NCBI RefSeq assembly: GCF_021442025.1
Contig: NZ_CP090446.1
Span: 3,844,001-3,908,000, forward strand
Reading direction: 5' to 3'
Source of the DNA: Sphingobacterium sp. SRCM116780
Lineage (GTDB): Bacteria; Bacteroidota; Bacteroidia; Sphingobacteriales; Sphingobacteriaceae
DNA: 64,000 nucleotides
The position numbers and the translations under genes were made by a program. How positions within the stretch are numbered: the stretch's first letter is position 1; each line of letters opens with the position of its first letter. Positions 25,548 to 36,100 of this stretch are shown here, one piece after another. The notes under the pieces are model-generated. The model was given only the letters and a program-made list of their open reading frames with translations. It made no database searches and was not told where the DNA came from.

Positions 25548-27623
25548 ATGAAGAAAATACCAACCGGTAAAATAACCCCAAAACCGCCCAAGTTTAATAT
25601 CATGTGGCTTAGTTTTGCTTTGATATTGGTTTTTTTTGCCTTACAATATGTTTTTAGTGATTCGGCCACTAAAAAAATCACTTACAGTGAATTTGAATCT
25701 AAAATCTTGCCTTCTGGGGATGTAGAGAAGCTTGAGGGAACGAAGAAAAATGATCTTGTCGTTATTGATGTTTATATTAAAAAAGATCGATTAAAAGATG
25801 AAAAATATAAAGATGTAGCACCAGGTGCAAATGCTTTAGCATTAACCCCAGTGACTGGACCTCAGTATACTTTTACAGAAGCTTCGGCAGATATTCTGGC
25901 AGCTAATTTAAAGACCGCTCAAGAAAATCTTCCTGCAGGAACACCTCGTTTGAGTGTGAGTTATGAAGATCGTTCAAATCCATGGACAAATTATTTTGTA
26001 ACCTTTATTTTGCCTCTAGTGGTGATGGTTTTCTTATGGTTATTCTTAATGCGTCGTATGAATGGTGGCAGTGGCGGTGGTGGCGGTGCTATTTTTAATA
26101 TTGGTAAATCTAAAGCACAATTATTTGATAAAGAATCTCAAGTAAATATTACATTTAATGATGTAGCAGGTCTGGAAGAAGCGAAGCAAGAAGTGATGGA
26201 AATTGTTGACTTCTTGAAGAATCCTCGTAAATATACCAACTTGGGGGGTAAAATCCCTAAAGGTGCGTTATTAGTAGGCCCTCCAGGAACAGGTAAGACT
26301 TTGTTGGCAAAAGCTGTTGCGGGTGAAGCTCAAGTACCTTTTTTCTCTTTATCGGGTTCAGATTTCGTTGAAATGTTTGTTGGAGTTGGAGCATCTCGTG
26401 TGCGTGACTTGTTTAAGCAAGCGAAAGAGAAAGCACCATGTATTATTTTTATTGATGAAATTGATGCCATTGGTCGAGCTCGTGGTAAAAACTCCATGAT
26501 GGGAGGCAACGATGAACGTGAAAATACATTGAATCAATTGTTGGTTGAAATGGATGGTTTTGGAACGGATTCTGGAGTTATCATTTTAGCTGCAACTAAC
26601 CGTATTGATGTTTTAGATAGTGCTTTGTTGCGTCCAGGTCGTTTTGATAGACAAGTTTCTATTGATAAACCTGATTTAATTGGTCGTGAACATATTTTTA
26701 AGGTGCACTTGAAGCCATTGAAATTATCGCAAGAAGTGGACGCTAAAAAATTATCTGCACAAACTCCTGGTTTCGCGGGGGCAGAGATTGCGAATGTCTG
26801 TAACGAAGCGGCTTTGATTGCTGCTCGTAAGAATAAAACGGAGATCGATATGCAAGATTTTCAAGATGCGGTGGATCGTGTGATTGGTGGTCTTGAAAAG
26901 AAAAATAAAATCATATCACCGGAAGAGAAAAAAATCGTTGCTTATCATGAAGCTGGACATGCTATTGCTGGCTGGTACCTTGAACACGCAGATCCATTAG
27001 TGAAGGTGTCTATTGTGCCTCGTGGAGTAGCTGCATTAGGTTATGCGCAGTATTTGCCTAGAGAGCAGTTCTTATACACCACGGAGCAGCTCGTAGATAG
27101 CTTATGTATGACAATGGGTGGACGTGTTGCTGAGGACATTACATTCGGACGGATCTCTACAGGTGCTCAGAATGATTTGGAACGGATTACAAAATTAGCA
27201 TATGCTATGATTGCTATCTACGGGATGAATGAAAAAGTTGGAAATGTATCTTTCCGTGATGGATCTGAACAATTTCAAAAACCTTATTCTGACAAAACGG
27301 CAGAGTTAATTGATTCTGAAGTACGTAATTTAATTACTGACGTATATGCTAGAACAAAAGAGTTATTGTTAGAAAAACAAGCTGGATTAATTGCAATTGC
27401 TGAGAAATTGTTGGAAAAAGAAATCTTATTCCAAAGTGATTTGGAAGAAATATTAGGTAAACGTCCGTTTGACACGAAAACAACTTATGATGAGTTTGTT
27501 AATAGTGGAGATGGTGGCGGTGTTCCTCAAACGGATCTTCCATTAGATGTGTTACCTGAAGAAGCGAATGCTACAGAATCACCTCAGGTAGATATAAAAG
27601 AAGAAGACAATCCAAAGACATAG
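25548..27623 (+). CDS. ftsH: ATP-dependent zinc metalloprotease FtsH
   Basis: A 691-residue membrane-bound AAA+ protease. Two membrane segments (about 18-36 and 148-168) flank a periplasmic domain, followed by a Gly-rich linker. The AAA domain has Walker A GPPGTGKT (244-251), Walker [10 protein letters not shown] and the GRFDRQ arginine-finger region. The peptidase domain has the zinc motif HEAGH (H467, E468, H471) and TGAQND further on. It degrades misfolded membrane proteins and short-lived regulators. It follows rsfS closely; a terminator lies 11 bases after its stop. The C-terminal tail is longer and more acidic than in E. coli. Confidence 0.97.
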   Translation: MKKIPTGKITPKPPKFNIMWLSFALILVFFALQYVFSDSATKKITYSEFESKILPSGDVEKLEGTKKNDLVVIDVYIKKDRLKDEKYKDVAPGANALALTPVTGPQYTFTEASADILAANLKTAQENLPAGTPRLSVSYEDRSNPWTNYFVTFILPLVVMVFLWLFLMRRMNGGSGGGGGAIFNIGKSKAQLFDKESQVNITFNDVAGLEEAKQEVMEIVDFLKNPRKYTNLGGKIPKGALLVGPPGTGKTLLAKAVAGEAQVPFFSLSGSDFVEMFVGVGASRVRDLFKQAKEKAPCIIFIDEIDAIGRARGKNSMMGGNDERENTLNQLLVEMDGFGTDSGVIILAATNRIDVLDSALLRPGRFDRQVSIDKPDLIGREHIFKVHLKPLKLSQEVDAKKLSAQTPGFAGAEIANVCNEAALIAARKNKTEIDMQDFQDAVDRVIGGLEKKNKIISPEEKKIVAYHEAGHAIAGWYLEHADPLVKVSIVPRGVAALGYAQYLPREQFLYTTEQLVDSLCMTMGGRVAEDITFGRISTGAQNDLERITKLAYAMIAIYGMNEKVGNVSFRDGSEQFQKPYSDKTAELIDSEVRNLITDVYARTKELLLEKQAGLIAIAEKLLEKEILFQSDLEEILGKRPFDTKTTYDEFVNSGDGGGVPQTDLPLDVLPEEANATESPQVDIKEEDNPKT

Positions 27624-27634
27624 ATTTTAATTTT

Positions 27635-27668
27635 ACAGCGCTTCTTTAATTAGAAGCGCTGTATTTTT
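27635..27668 (+). terminator. Terminator after ftsH
   Basis: An 11-base perfect stem ACAGCGCTTCT (27635-27645) with its complement (27652-27662), 6-base loop, then a T-run. Confidence 0.88.
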
Positions 27669-27685
27669 ATTTAGTTGCTTGCTGT

Positions 27686-28333
27686 ATGAATGTTAAAAAC
27701 AATAGTAATAAAGAGCAAATGCTGGGAAGAATACGACAAGCATTAGTGCAAAAAAAGGAAAACCCGCATCCTAATTTTCAAAAAACAACTCTTTATAAGG
27801 AAGAAGATGAATTGGTTGATGTAACTTTTGCAAGGGAATTGACTGCAATCGGGGGAAAGTTTCTCTATTGTGATGGAGAAATTAATTTGATTGAAAATCT
27901 CATTCTACTAACAGAAGAGAATAATATTAAGAAAATTTTTGCATGGGAAAAGGGGATCCAAGATTTGTTATCTCCCTATGGTTTTCCGATCCAAACGACA
28001 GAGACTAATTTTGATGATGCTGATGCTGGTATTACTTCTTGTGAAGTTTTAATTGCACGGAATGGTAGTGTTATGGTGAGCAATGCGAATGCTTCTGGAC
28101 GAAGATTGGGTATATATCCTCCCATTCATATTGTTATTGCAAAGACTTCTCAAATGGTTTGGGATTTGAAAGATGCATTATCCTATATGCAACGTCGTTA
28201 TGGCGATCAAATGCCTACAATGGTTTCTACTGTTACAGGACCATCTCGTACCGCAGATATTGAGAAACGATTAGTGTTGGGGGCTCATGGCCCCAAAGAA
28301 TTATATGTTTTATTGTTGGAAGATCGTTTTTAA
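27686..28333 (+). CDS. LUD domain protein (LutC/YkgG-like)
   Basis: A 215-residue cytoplasmic protein with the LUD fold. Visible family features are the C-terminal half with DAGITSCEVLIARNGSVMV (near 112), LGIYPPIHIVIAKTSQMVWDL (near 142) and TGPSRTADIEKRLVLGAHGP (near 192). LutC-type proteins belong to an iron-sulfur lactate oxidase complex, but no lutA or lutB lies nearby. In Bacteroidota a single LUD gene often sits next to housekeeping genes as here, and its reaction is unknown. The rhomboid gene starts 3 bases after its stop, so the two form an operon. Confidence 0.85.
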   Translation: MNVKNNSNKEQMLGRIRQALVQKKENPHPNFQKTTLYKEEDELVDVTFARELTAIGGKFLYCDGEINLIENLILLTEENNIKKIFAWEKGIQDLLSPYGFPIQTTETNFDDADAGITSCEVLIARNGSVMVSNANASGRRLGIYPPIHIVIAKTSQMVWDLKDALSYMQRRYGDQMPTMVSTVTGPSRTADIEKRLVLGAHGPKELYVLLLEDRF

Positions 28334-28336
28334 GGC

Positions 28337-28960
28337 ATGATACAAGAATATCTTTTTTTGACTCCAGTCGCCAGTATTATTTTTATTTTAACTGTTGCTT
28401 CTAGTATTTACAGTTTTTCAAATCCTCAAGTTTTGCGTGAAATGATGTTGCACCCTTATAGTATTTATCGTAAAAGAAGAGTGTACACGATTTTAACGAG
28501 TGGATTAATACACAAAGATTGGGGGCATCTGCTTTTTAATATGATAACCTTCTACTATTTTGGGTTTGGACTAGAGAAGATATTAATTCAGGTAAGCGAA
28601 TGGGGACATTTACAATTTGGGATAATCTATGTGTTAAGTTTGATACTCAGTGATATTCCGACAATTATACAACAAAAGAATAACGATGGATATTATAGCT
28701 TAGGAGCATCAGGGGCAATTTGTGCCGTATTGTTTAGTTATATCTTGTTCGATCCCAAAATGATGTTGGGTGTTTTTATGATTATCCCTATGCCTGCATA
28801 TTTATTTGCTGTACTTTTTCTTGGGTACTGTATTTGGGCTTCAAAAAATTCGAAAGATGGCGTGAACCATGATGCCCATTTATTTGGAGCATTATCAGGT
28901 GTGCTTTTAACCTTTATCCTATATCCTTGGATTATCAGTCATTTCATCAGTAAATTTTAA
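28337..28960 (+). CDS. Rhomboid family intramembrane serine protease
   Basis: A 207-residue membrane protein with six likely membrane helices. The catalytic serine lies in GASG (S125) and the partner histidine in HDAHLFGALSG (H181). The upstream HKDWGHLLFNM segment (residues 59-69) matches the conserved HxxxN of the oxyanion site. It cleaves membrane proteins within the lipid bilayer; the substrate is unknown. It is translated with the LUD gene just upstream and converges with the ComM-like gene, whose stop is 1 base away, leaving no room for a separate terminator. Confidence 0.92.
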   Translation: MIQEYLFLTPVASIIFILTVASSIYSFSNPQVLREMMLHPYSIYRKRRVYTILTSGLIHKDWGHLLFNMITFYYFGFGLEKILIQVSEWGHLQFGIIYVLSLILSDIPTIIQQKNNDGYYSLGASGAICAVLFSYILFDPKMMLGVFMIIPMPAYLFAVLFLGYCIWASKNSKDGVNHDAHLFGALSGVLLTFILYPWIISHFISKF

Positions 28961-28961
28961 G

Positions 28962-30500
28962 TTAACCAGCCCAACTTTCACGATCTAGACTTCTAAATTG
29001 AATCGCTTCAGCCAAATGATGATTCTCTATATTCTTTGAATGCTCCATATCTGCAATCGTTCGGGCAACTTTTAAAATACGATCATATGCTCTAGCCGAT
29101 AAACCTAATTTTTCCATTGCGATTTTAAGTAACTGTATACCACCAGCGTCAATTTGGCATATTTCACGTACCTGTTTTGCACTCATCTGAGCGTTGTTAT
29201 GCACTTGATGATTGTTGCTAAAGCGCTCCCGTTGAATTTTTCTAGCCTCAATAACTCGTTTCCTGATTTCAGCACTTTTCTCAGCGCTATGCTTTGAAGC
29301 AAGTTCTTTGAAGGCAACTGGAGTTACTTCTACATGGAGATCAATCCGATCCAATAATGGCCCTGATATCTTGCTTAAATAGCGTTGTACAGTACTATTT
29401 CCACATATGCACTCTTTCTCAGGATGATTATAGTAACCGCAAGGACATGGATTCATGGCGGCTATCAACATAAAGCTAGCGGGATAATCTACTGAAAATC
29501 TCGCTCTTGAAATCGTAATGTTTCGTGATTCCAAAGGTTGCCTCATCACTTCTAATACTGTTCTTTTAAATTCAGGAAGTTCGTCAAGAAAAAGGACACC
29601 ATTATGGGATAGCGAAATTTCTCCAGGTTGAGGGCTTATGCCACCACCAACAAGTGCAACATCTGAAATTGTATGATGAGGAGATCTAAAAGGTCTTACT
29701 GTCATTAGAGAATCTTTAGCGGTTAAATGCCCTGCTACAGAATGAATTTTAGTTGTGTCTAATGATTCTTCTATTGTTAAGGGGGGTAATATCGTAGGTA
29801 ATCGTTTTGCCAACATCGTTTTTCCTGATCCAGGAGGACCTATTAGAATAACATTATGACCTCCAGCAGCTGCAATTTCCAAGGCTCTTTTGATGTTTTC
29901 CTGACCTTTAACATCTCCAAAATCTGCCTCATAATTGTCGATCTTATTTAAAAACTCATTTTCGATATCTACGATTGTCGGCTTCAAATCTATCTTATCA
30001 TTAAAAAAATCAATAACTTCAAATAGGCTCTCAACGCCAAAAATCTCTAAATCTGAGACAATAGCAGCTTCCCTTGCGTTCATGTTCGGTAAAATAATCC
30101 CTTTAAACTTATCTTTCAAAGATTGAATCGCTATAGGTAATGCTCCTTTAACGGATTGGACTTTTCCATCCAAGGATAATTCTCCAAGAATTAAATAATC
30201 TGCAAGCTTATTGGAATCAATTTGATTGGAGGAGGCAAGAATTGCTGTTGCAATAGCTAAATCATAAGAGGAACCCTCTTTGCGAATGTCAGCAGGAGCA
30301 AGATTGACGACAATTTTTTGTCTTGGCATCCGTTGATTACAAGACACAATGGCACTTTCTATTCTTTGTAAGCTTTCTTTAACTGCATTATCTGGCAATC
30401 CGACAATATAATATTTCGTTCCTGCCGTAATATTCACTTCTACGGCAATCGTCGTTGCTTCAATGCCATAAACAGCACTGCTGTAAGTTTTTGTTAACAT
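28962..30500 (-). CDS. YifB/ComM-family magnesium-chelatase-like AAA ATPase
   Basis: A 512-residue protein: an N-terminal Lon-like ribosomal-S5 fold region (1-170, VEVNITAGTKYYIVGLPDNAVKES), then an AAA domain with Walker A GPPGSGKTMLAK (near 221). HNGVLFLDELPEF holds the Walker B residues. A cysteine cluster NPCPCGYYNHPEKECICG (near 352) is typical of the family, followed by a C-terminal Mg-chelatase domain (LSARAYDRILKVARTIAD). The E. coli-group relative ComM is a branch-migration helicase used in natural transformation. Whether this protein does the same is inferred. The length equals the family norm. Confidence 0.92.
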   Translation of the reverse strand: MLTKTYSSAVYGIEATTIAVEVNITAGTKYYIVGLPDNAVKESLQRIESAIVSCNQRMPRQKIVVNLAPADIRKEGSSYDLAIATAILASSNQIDSNKLADYLILGELSLDGKVQSVKGALPIAIQSLKDKFKGIILPNMNAREAAIVSDLEIFGVESLFEVIDFFNDKIDLKPTIVDIENEFLNKIDNYEADFGDVKGQENIKRALEIAAAGGHNVILIGPPGSGKTMLAKRLPTILPPLTIEESLDTTKIHSVAGHLTAKDSLMTVRPFRSPHHTISDVALVGGGISPQPGEISLSHNGVLFLDELPEFKRTVLEVMRQPLESRNITISRARFSVDYPASFMLIAAMNPCPCGYYNHPEKECICGNSTVQRYLSKISGPLLDRIDLHVEVTPVAFKELASKHSAEKSAEIRKRVIEARKIQRERFSNNHQVHNNAQMSAKQVREICQIDAGGIQLLKIAMEKLGLSARAYDRILKVARTIADMEHSKNIENHHLAEAIQFRSLDRESWAG

Positions 30501-30729
30501 AAGGTTTTATATAACTAGTAATTAAAGTTAATGAAATAAATTAAATGCTTATTATATTTTGTTTTTTTGATTTAAATAATTCGATTTTTTAGATAGAATA
30601 CGTTATATTGTTGTTCATAAGATTTATCATATATCAAAAAAAAATTGCCTTTTGGCAAACGATTTGCTTAGGTAATTGTATTATTATTGATAAAATAGAT
30701 TCAAGGATTAATATTTAAAGTTTAAGAAT

Positions 30730-30999
30730 ATGAATGATAGTAGCAAAGTAGTAGTCGCATTATTAGCAGGGTTAGCTGCTGGAGCCGCTTTAGGAATTTT
30801 ATTTGCACCAGATAAGGGATCAGATACAAGAGATAAACTCAACGATTCATTAGCGGATTTAGGAGATGCTATTCGGGAACGTGCAGAAGAACAATTTGAT
30901 CAATTGAATGATCTTAAAGAGAAAATTGTATCTACGCTTAAAACAAAAATAAATAAAGGAGAAGAGATCTCTGAAGATGAAATCACAGAGCATGCATAG
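30730..30999 (+). CDS. YtxH domain protein
   Basis: An 89-residue protein with a short N-terminal membrane helix rich in Ala and Gly (VVVALLAGLAAGAALGILFAP, about 8-28). The LFAPDKGSDTRDKL motif typical of YtxH proteins follows, then a charged amphipathic helix. Such proteins are often stress-related, but no defined function is known. It is the first gene of a three-gene group with the holin-like and coiled-coil genes downstream (gaps of 90 bases and an overlap), ended by a terminator. Confidence 0.85.
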   Translation: MNDSSKVVVALLAGLAAGAALGILFAPDKGSDTRDKLNDSLADLGDAIRERAEEQFDQLNDLKEKIVSTLKTKINKGEEISEDEITEHA

Positions 31000-31089
31000 T
31001 GTGAAATAATTTCATGAAGAAATTATTAACAATAATATAGAGCAGGGCAATTAGAGGTGAATAGCTTCTGATTCTTAATATAGAGTTGA

Positions 31090-31524
31090 ATGGAAGAAGA
31101 AAAATTTTCGTTTAGTGGAACATTCCAAAAAACAAAGGAGTATATAGATTTGCAATTGAATTTGATTCGGTTAAAGACCGTCGAACGATCTTCTCGTTTG
31201 ATTGCAAGTTTGATTATGGATGGGGCAAAATTAATATTGACTTTGTTCATTGTATTCTTCCTTTGTCTTGCATTGGGTTTTTATTTGGGAGAAGTATTAG
31301 GAAGTAATTCCTTAGGTTTCTTAGCTACTGCTGTTATATTTTTCATTATTCTCCTATTAATTCGTGTATTTGAACCGGGTTTAGAGTCTAAATTTATGGA
31401 TTTGTCTATACGTCGATTCTCTTCAAAATGGAAAGATGAAGTAGAAGAAGATACTGTTATAATGGAAGATAAAATTTTGAAAGAAGAAACATTAGAAGAT
31501 GAAGAAACACAGCAAAATTCATAA
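31090..31524 (+). CDS. Holin-X-like (phage holin superfamily) membrane protein
   Basis: A 144-residue protein with an amphipathic N-terminal helix (EYIDLQLNLIRLKTVERSS) and two membrane segments (about 49-68 and 76-98). The C-terminal tail is strongly acidic. The layout fits the putative holin-X family of Bacteroidota chromosomes. It is not next to phage genes, so a real lysis role is unlikely; a role in envelope stress with YtxH is plausible. Its end overlaps the start of the next gene by 26 bases, implying translational coupling. Confidence 0.8.
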   Translation: MEEEKFSFSGTFQKTKEYIDLQLNLIRLKTVERSSRLIASLIMDGAKLILTLFIVFFLCLALGFYLGEVLGSNSLGFLATAVIFFIILLLIRVFEPGLESKFMDLSIRRFSSKWKDEVEEDTVIMEDKILKEETLEDEETQQNS

Positions 31525-32005
31525 TCTTGCCGAACTTAAGGCAGAAATTGCTCGTCTTAAGGTTTTAAAAAATGAGCAAGAAGCCTATCTGAAGTCACAA
31601 ATGTCTTTATTAAATCATAAAATTGAGACACCTGTTCGAATTTTTAATTCGCTGAAGTCGACTGTACCAGGCTTAAATATGCTTACAGGTTTATTTTCAT
31701 CTCAAGCTAGTGCATCGAAAGACTCAGATTGGCTAACAAAGACTCTTCGCATTGGCGTTCCCTTTGTGATGAACAAATTCTTCTTTAAAAAGGCTGGTGT
31801 GTTGAAAAAAGCTCTTCTTTTGTTAGCATCAGAAAAGGCTGTTGGCCAGGTTAATCAAGATAAAGTGATTAGTCTAATTGCAAAAGTAACGGATTTCATA
31901 AAACCTAAAAAGAAGAAAAAAGAGAAGGTAGACGACACAAATCTTCCTGTAGTTGAAGATCAAGAAAACGAATACGGTATCCCGTCTTATAGTGAAACTT
32001 ACTAA
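31499..32005 (+). CDS. Conserved hypothetical coiled-coil protein
   Basis: A 168-residue protein, not recognised. The first 45 residues form a likely coiled coil (LAELKAEIARLKVLKNEQEAYL). A middle region predicted as helical contains MNKFFFKKAGVLKKALLLLA (109-130), possibly a membrane-associated hairpin, and a Lys-rich run (KPKKKKKEK) lies near 152. No signal peptide or cysteines are present. It overlaps the holin-like gene by 26 bases and shares its terminator, so it probably works with the YtxH and holin-like proteins. Confidence 0.75.
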   Translation: MKKHSKIHNLAELKAEIARLKVLKNEQEAYLKSQMSLLNHKIETPVRIFNSLKSTVPGLNMLTGLFSSQASASKDSDWLTKTLRIGVPFVMNKFFFKKAGVLKKALLLLASEKAVGQVNQDKVISLIAKVTDFIKPKKKKKEKVDDTNLPVVEDQENEYGIPSYSETY

Positions 32006-32041
32006 ACTTGCTTACTTAAAATCTTGGTAAGCAAGTTTTTA
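32004..32041 (+). terminator. Terminator of the YtxH/holin-like/coiled-coil operon
   Basis: A 12-base perfect stem (32004-32015 with 32027-32038) followed by T-rich sequence. The stop codon of the last gene (32003-32005) lies partly within the stem. Confidence 0.85.
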
Positions 32042-32219
32042 TTCCTTATTCAAACTCAATTTATGTTTTCAACTTTGATTTTGAAGCCTAATTCCATTCA
32101 TCAATTTTCGCGGTATGCCATAGCTAACCTAAAGCTGCCAATTTAGGATAAACAGTTATTTCCAATCATCACTAAGTGATCACCAATATATATTTTAATG
32201 TCTTTTCCACGATAAGTTA

Positions 32220-32249
32220 TTGATTACTGCAAATATAAGGCTATTTTTG
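32220..32249 (+). promoter_or_regulatory. trmB promoter
   Basis: TTG (32220-32222), exactly 19 bases, TATTTTTG (32242-32249). This matches the Bacteroidota consensus in both elements and spacing. The box ends 17 bases before the trmB ATG. Confidence 0.85.
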
Positions 32250-32266
32250 CAGGATATTTTATTGTA

Positions 32267-32923
32267 ATGGGTAAGGATAAACTTAGAAAATTTGCAGAGA
32301 TAGCTACTTTTGGCAATGTCGTAGAACTAGATGCTGGCAAAGAATTAAAGGGTCAATGGGCTGAAAAGCATTTTAAAAATAATCATCCAATCGTTGTAGA
32401 ATTGGCTTGTGGTAAAGGTGAATACACCGTCAATTTAGCTAAACTCTTTCCAGAAAAAAACTTTATAGGGGTTGATTATAAGGGGAATCGCATCTGGAGA
32501 GGTGCAAAGACTGCCATAGAAGAAGACATTACCAATGTTGGTTTTTTACGTATTCAAATTGAAATGATATTGGAACATTTTGAAGAAAATGAAATCTCAG
32601 AAATTTGGATTACATTTCCTGATCCACAACCTCAAGATAGTCGTGAGAAAAAACGGCTAACAAATCCAACTTTTTTAGGGAGGTATAAATTTGTTTTAAA
32701 AGAGGGAGGTTTCATGAACTTGAAAACAGATAATGATGGATTCTATAATTACACGTTAGAGCAGATTGAAATACTAGGATTGCACAAACTTGCGGAAACA
32801 ACAGATCTTTATCATTCAGATTTAGTGGACGAGGTACTATCCATAAAGACATACTACGAAAAAAAATATTTGGCAGTAGATAAGAATATAAATTATGTAA
32901 AATGGTCTTTTGACCATATTTAA
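32267..32923 (+). CDS. trmB: tRNA (guanosine(46)-N7)-methyltransferase
   Basis: A 218-residue Rossmann-fold methyltransferase that uses S-adenosylmethionine to form m7G46 in the tRNA variable loop. The SAM-binding segment is VVELACGKGEYTVNLA (near 43), followed by FIGVDYKGNRIWRGAKTA (near 66). The substrate motif EIWITFPDPQPQDSREKKRLTNP (positions about 114-136) is the diagnostic TrmB element. The length matches the family. It is a single-gene transcript with its own consensus promoter and a perfect terminator. Confidence 0.93.
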   Translation: MGKDKLRKFAEIATFGNVVELDAGKELKGQWAEKHFKNNHPIVVELACGKGEYTVNLAKLFPEKNFIGVDYKGNRIWRGAKTAIEEDITNVGFLRIQIEMILEHFEENEISEIWITFPDPQPQDSREKKRLTNPTFLGRYKFVLKEGGFMNLKTDNDGFYNYTLEQIEILGLHKLAETTDLYHSDLVDEVLSIKTYYEKKYLAVDKNINYVKWSFDHI

Positions 32924-32943
32924 TAAGAATAATAAGCATTTTG

Positions 32944-32980
32944 AAAAGGAGTAAAAAAATATTTTTTACTCCTTTTTTTA
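32944..32980 (+). terminator. Terminator after trmB
   Basis: An almost perfect inverted repeat: AAAAGGAGTAAAAAA with its complement ending in CCTTTTTTT (32944-32977 plus T-run). It lies 20 bases after the trmB stop. Confidence 0.85.
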
Positions 32981-33111
32981 TATCTTTTTGATAACATTAA
33001 GTTAAAATACAAATGAGATTCATAAAATAACCTTAACACTAAGCCGTCCATTTCTTAATATAGCAATTGCATTTTTGTGCTGAAATAAATTCAAACAAAA
33101 AACATTTTTGC

Positions 33112-36100
33112 ATGAAGCATTATTATCTGCCTAAATTAAAGAAAGCGTTACTTATTATCGGTTTATTTGAATGTAGTTATCAGCCAGTATCAGCATATAC
33201 GAATGGTTTTGAATTCCTCAACCGAACTGAGTCCATAACCCAAGACTTAATTTTATTTAAAGGGAAAGTTGTTGATGCTAATGGAGCACCTCTTGCTGAT
33301 GTTTCTATTTTTAATGGGAATAAAAGTATTGGAAAGACGAATAAAGACGGAATGTTTGCTCTCTCAATTCCTAAAGGAACTGTTTTGACATTTAAGTCAT
33401 TGGGACATCGTAATCATGAGGAGCGTGTATTTAAAGAATCATTAAATGTAGAGATTAAATTGCATGCAACAGAGCGAGCTTTGGAAGAAGTTGTTGTTAC
33501 AGCATTGGGGATTAAACGTGAAGAGAAGTCTCTTGGTTATTCAGTGAGTACAGTGAAGGGTGAGGAGCTGACAAATGCAGTTTCAAGCAATTGGATGGAT
33601 GCACTATCAGGCAAAGTTGCGGGTCTCAATCTTGTACGCTCGGGAGCAGGACCTGTTGGATCTACCAAGATTATATTGCGAGGAGAGAATAATTTGACGG
33701 GTGAAAATCAAGCATTGATTGTCGTTGATGGCGTAATCATCAATACGGGCTCTGGTAGACGCTCTGGTAATGCATCCGAAGCAATTTATGGCACAGGTAG
33801 TGATAATATGCCTGCAGATTATGGCTCAGGTATGGATGATATCAATCCCGAAGATATTGAGAGTGTATCTGTTTTAAAGGGGCCAGGTGCGGCAGCTCTG
33901 TATGGTCAAAAGGCAGCAAATGGTGCAGTCATCATTACAACCAAATCTGGTGCTAAAAGAAATGGAAAATCATTAGGAATCACATTGAATTCAAATACTT
34001 CATTTGAGAGTGTGAACCGTTGGCCAGATTTACAATACGAATATGGTCAGGGTATAGGGGGTGCTGATTACTATTCTTTTGGAACTACTATTGATGGGAG
34101 TAGTACGAGTGGTACAAGTTCTGCATATGGGCCAAAATTTGATGGTCAATATTTTTTTCAATATGATCCAAACCTTCAAGGAGTAGGGACAGAACGCACA
34201 CTCTGGAGACCCTATAAAAATAACAACAGTTTCTTTGATGTCGGTAAAACCTTTATGAATACGCTGTCTATTGATGGTGGAACCGAGAAGACCAATGCTC
34301 GTTTTTCGGCAACAAATGTAAGTAATACGTGGATCGTACCGAATACAGGTTATGATCGCAATACAATCGCTTTATCTGTCAACTCTAAGGTAAGTGATAA
34401 GTTGAGTATCACATCTAAAGTAAGTTATAATAATCGCAAAAGTGACAACTTACCTGGAGCAGGATATGGTAACCAATCTTTGATGTATTGGTATATATTT
34501 TGGCAACCTAATGCTGATGTCAATTGGTTGAAAACTTATTGGGTAAATGGACAAGAGGGAAAAAAGATCATGTATCCATTCAGTACGTATCCTGAAAATC
34601 CATATGCAATCTCATACGAATTTATCAATCGCAATAACCGAAATACTTTTACAGGTAATGCGCAAGCGTCTTATCAGTTTTCTAAGGAATTTAGTGCACA
34701 AGTTCGGGCATCTATTGATTTTTCAAATGAAGATAGAGCACAATTGCGACCGTACGATGCAGGTTCGAAACTAGCAGAGGGAAGTTATCGGACACAGGAG
34801 ATATTTTCGAAAGAAACAAATCTAGATTTCTTGTTGAAATATGATAAAAAAATACATGAGAATTGGCAAGTAACAGCAACAGGTGGAGGAAGTACATTGC
34901 GAAACAATTATCGTATGACTTCTTTGGCCTCAGATGGCTTGACTTTCCCAGGAGTATACAGCCATACCAATAATAAGTATGGTATTAAAAGCATTCAGGA
35001 TATTAGAAACTTTCAAATTAACAGTTTTTATGGTTTAGTTACTGCAGGATTTAAAGATTATCTATTCTTTGATGCTACGGGTCGAATGGATTGGACGAGT
35101 ACATTAGCTTCATCGGTTGTACCTGATAAAAATGTGGGTTTCTTCTATAACTCGTTCAACAGTAGTTTAGTCTTGTCTCAATTATTTACACTACCTAAGG
35201 CTATTAATTTTGCAAAGTTGAGAGCTTCAGTTGCTTGGGTAGGTTCTGGTGTAGAGGCTCCTTATATGACGGCATATGGATATATTGGAGGTAATCCGTT
35301 GATCGGAGGTTCATTGCAAAACCCTACAACTTTGGTAAACCCAAATATCGAACCTCTTTCTACGCGTTCAATTGAATTTGGAACAGATGTACGGATGTTT
35401 AAAAATCGTTTAAATGTTGATGTGGCGGTTTATCAAGGAAATACAAGTAATCAGCATTTGTATCGTACTATAGATCCCTCTTCAGGATCCTCTAGGTATT
35501 TAATGAATATGGGAGAAGTGCGTAATAGAGGCGTGGAAGTTTCATTAAATACGAATCAAGTTGTTAATAAAGAGGGGTTTAATTGGTCTTCTAGTCTTAC
35601 TTATAGTGCTAATAACAATAACATTATGTCCATTCCAGATTCTTCGATTGTGCTGCAATATCGTTCTGTAGGAAGTGGACAAATAGTGGGTCTGCCTGGA
35701 GGAAGTATGGGAGATATGTATGGTATAGGATATCAACGTGCACCTGATGGTCAGATTATATACAATGAGAAGACCGGTGTAGCTCTCTTAACAGAGAATG
35801 TTGTTTATTTGGGTAACACCATTCCAACGGGTAAATTAAGTTTAGGAAATACATTCAGCTATAAAAATTTTAGATTAAATGTATTATTTGATACACAATG
35901 GGGAGCTGTGGGACATTCATTGACACACTATAAATTGGCGGAACAAGGTAAAACTAAAAATACACTTCCAGGTCGATACAATGGAATTATTGGAAATGGT
36001 GTTCTTGCAAATGGAGATGGTACTTACCGCAAGAATGATGTCATAGCGACGAATATTGACGAATACTATCGCTCACATTACGGTCAAGATAATGCCGAGG

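Noticed and set aside
25169-25681. 170-codon frame on the minus strand
   Set aside because: It is antisense to rsfS and the start of ftsH, both clear genes on the plus strand.
31090-31524. Holin-like gene as a sign of a prophage
   Set aside because: No other phage genes nearby; the gene lies in an operon with YtxH and a coiled-coil protein.
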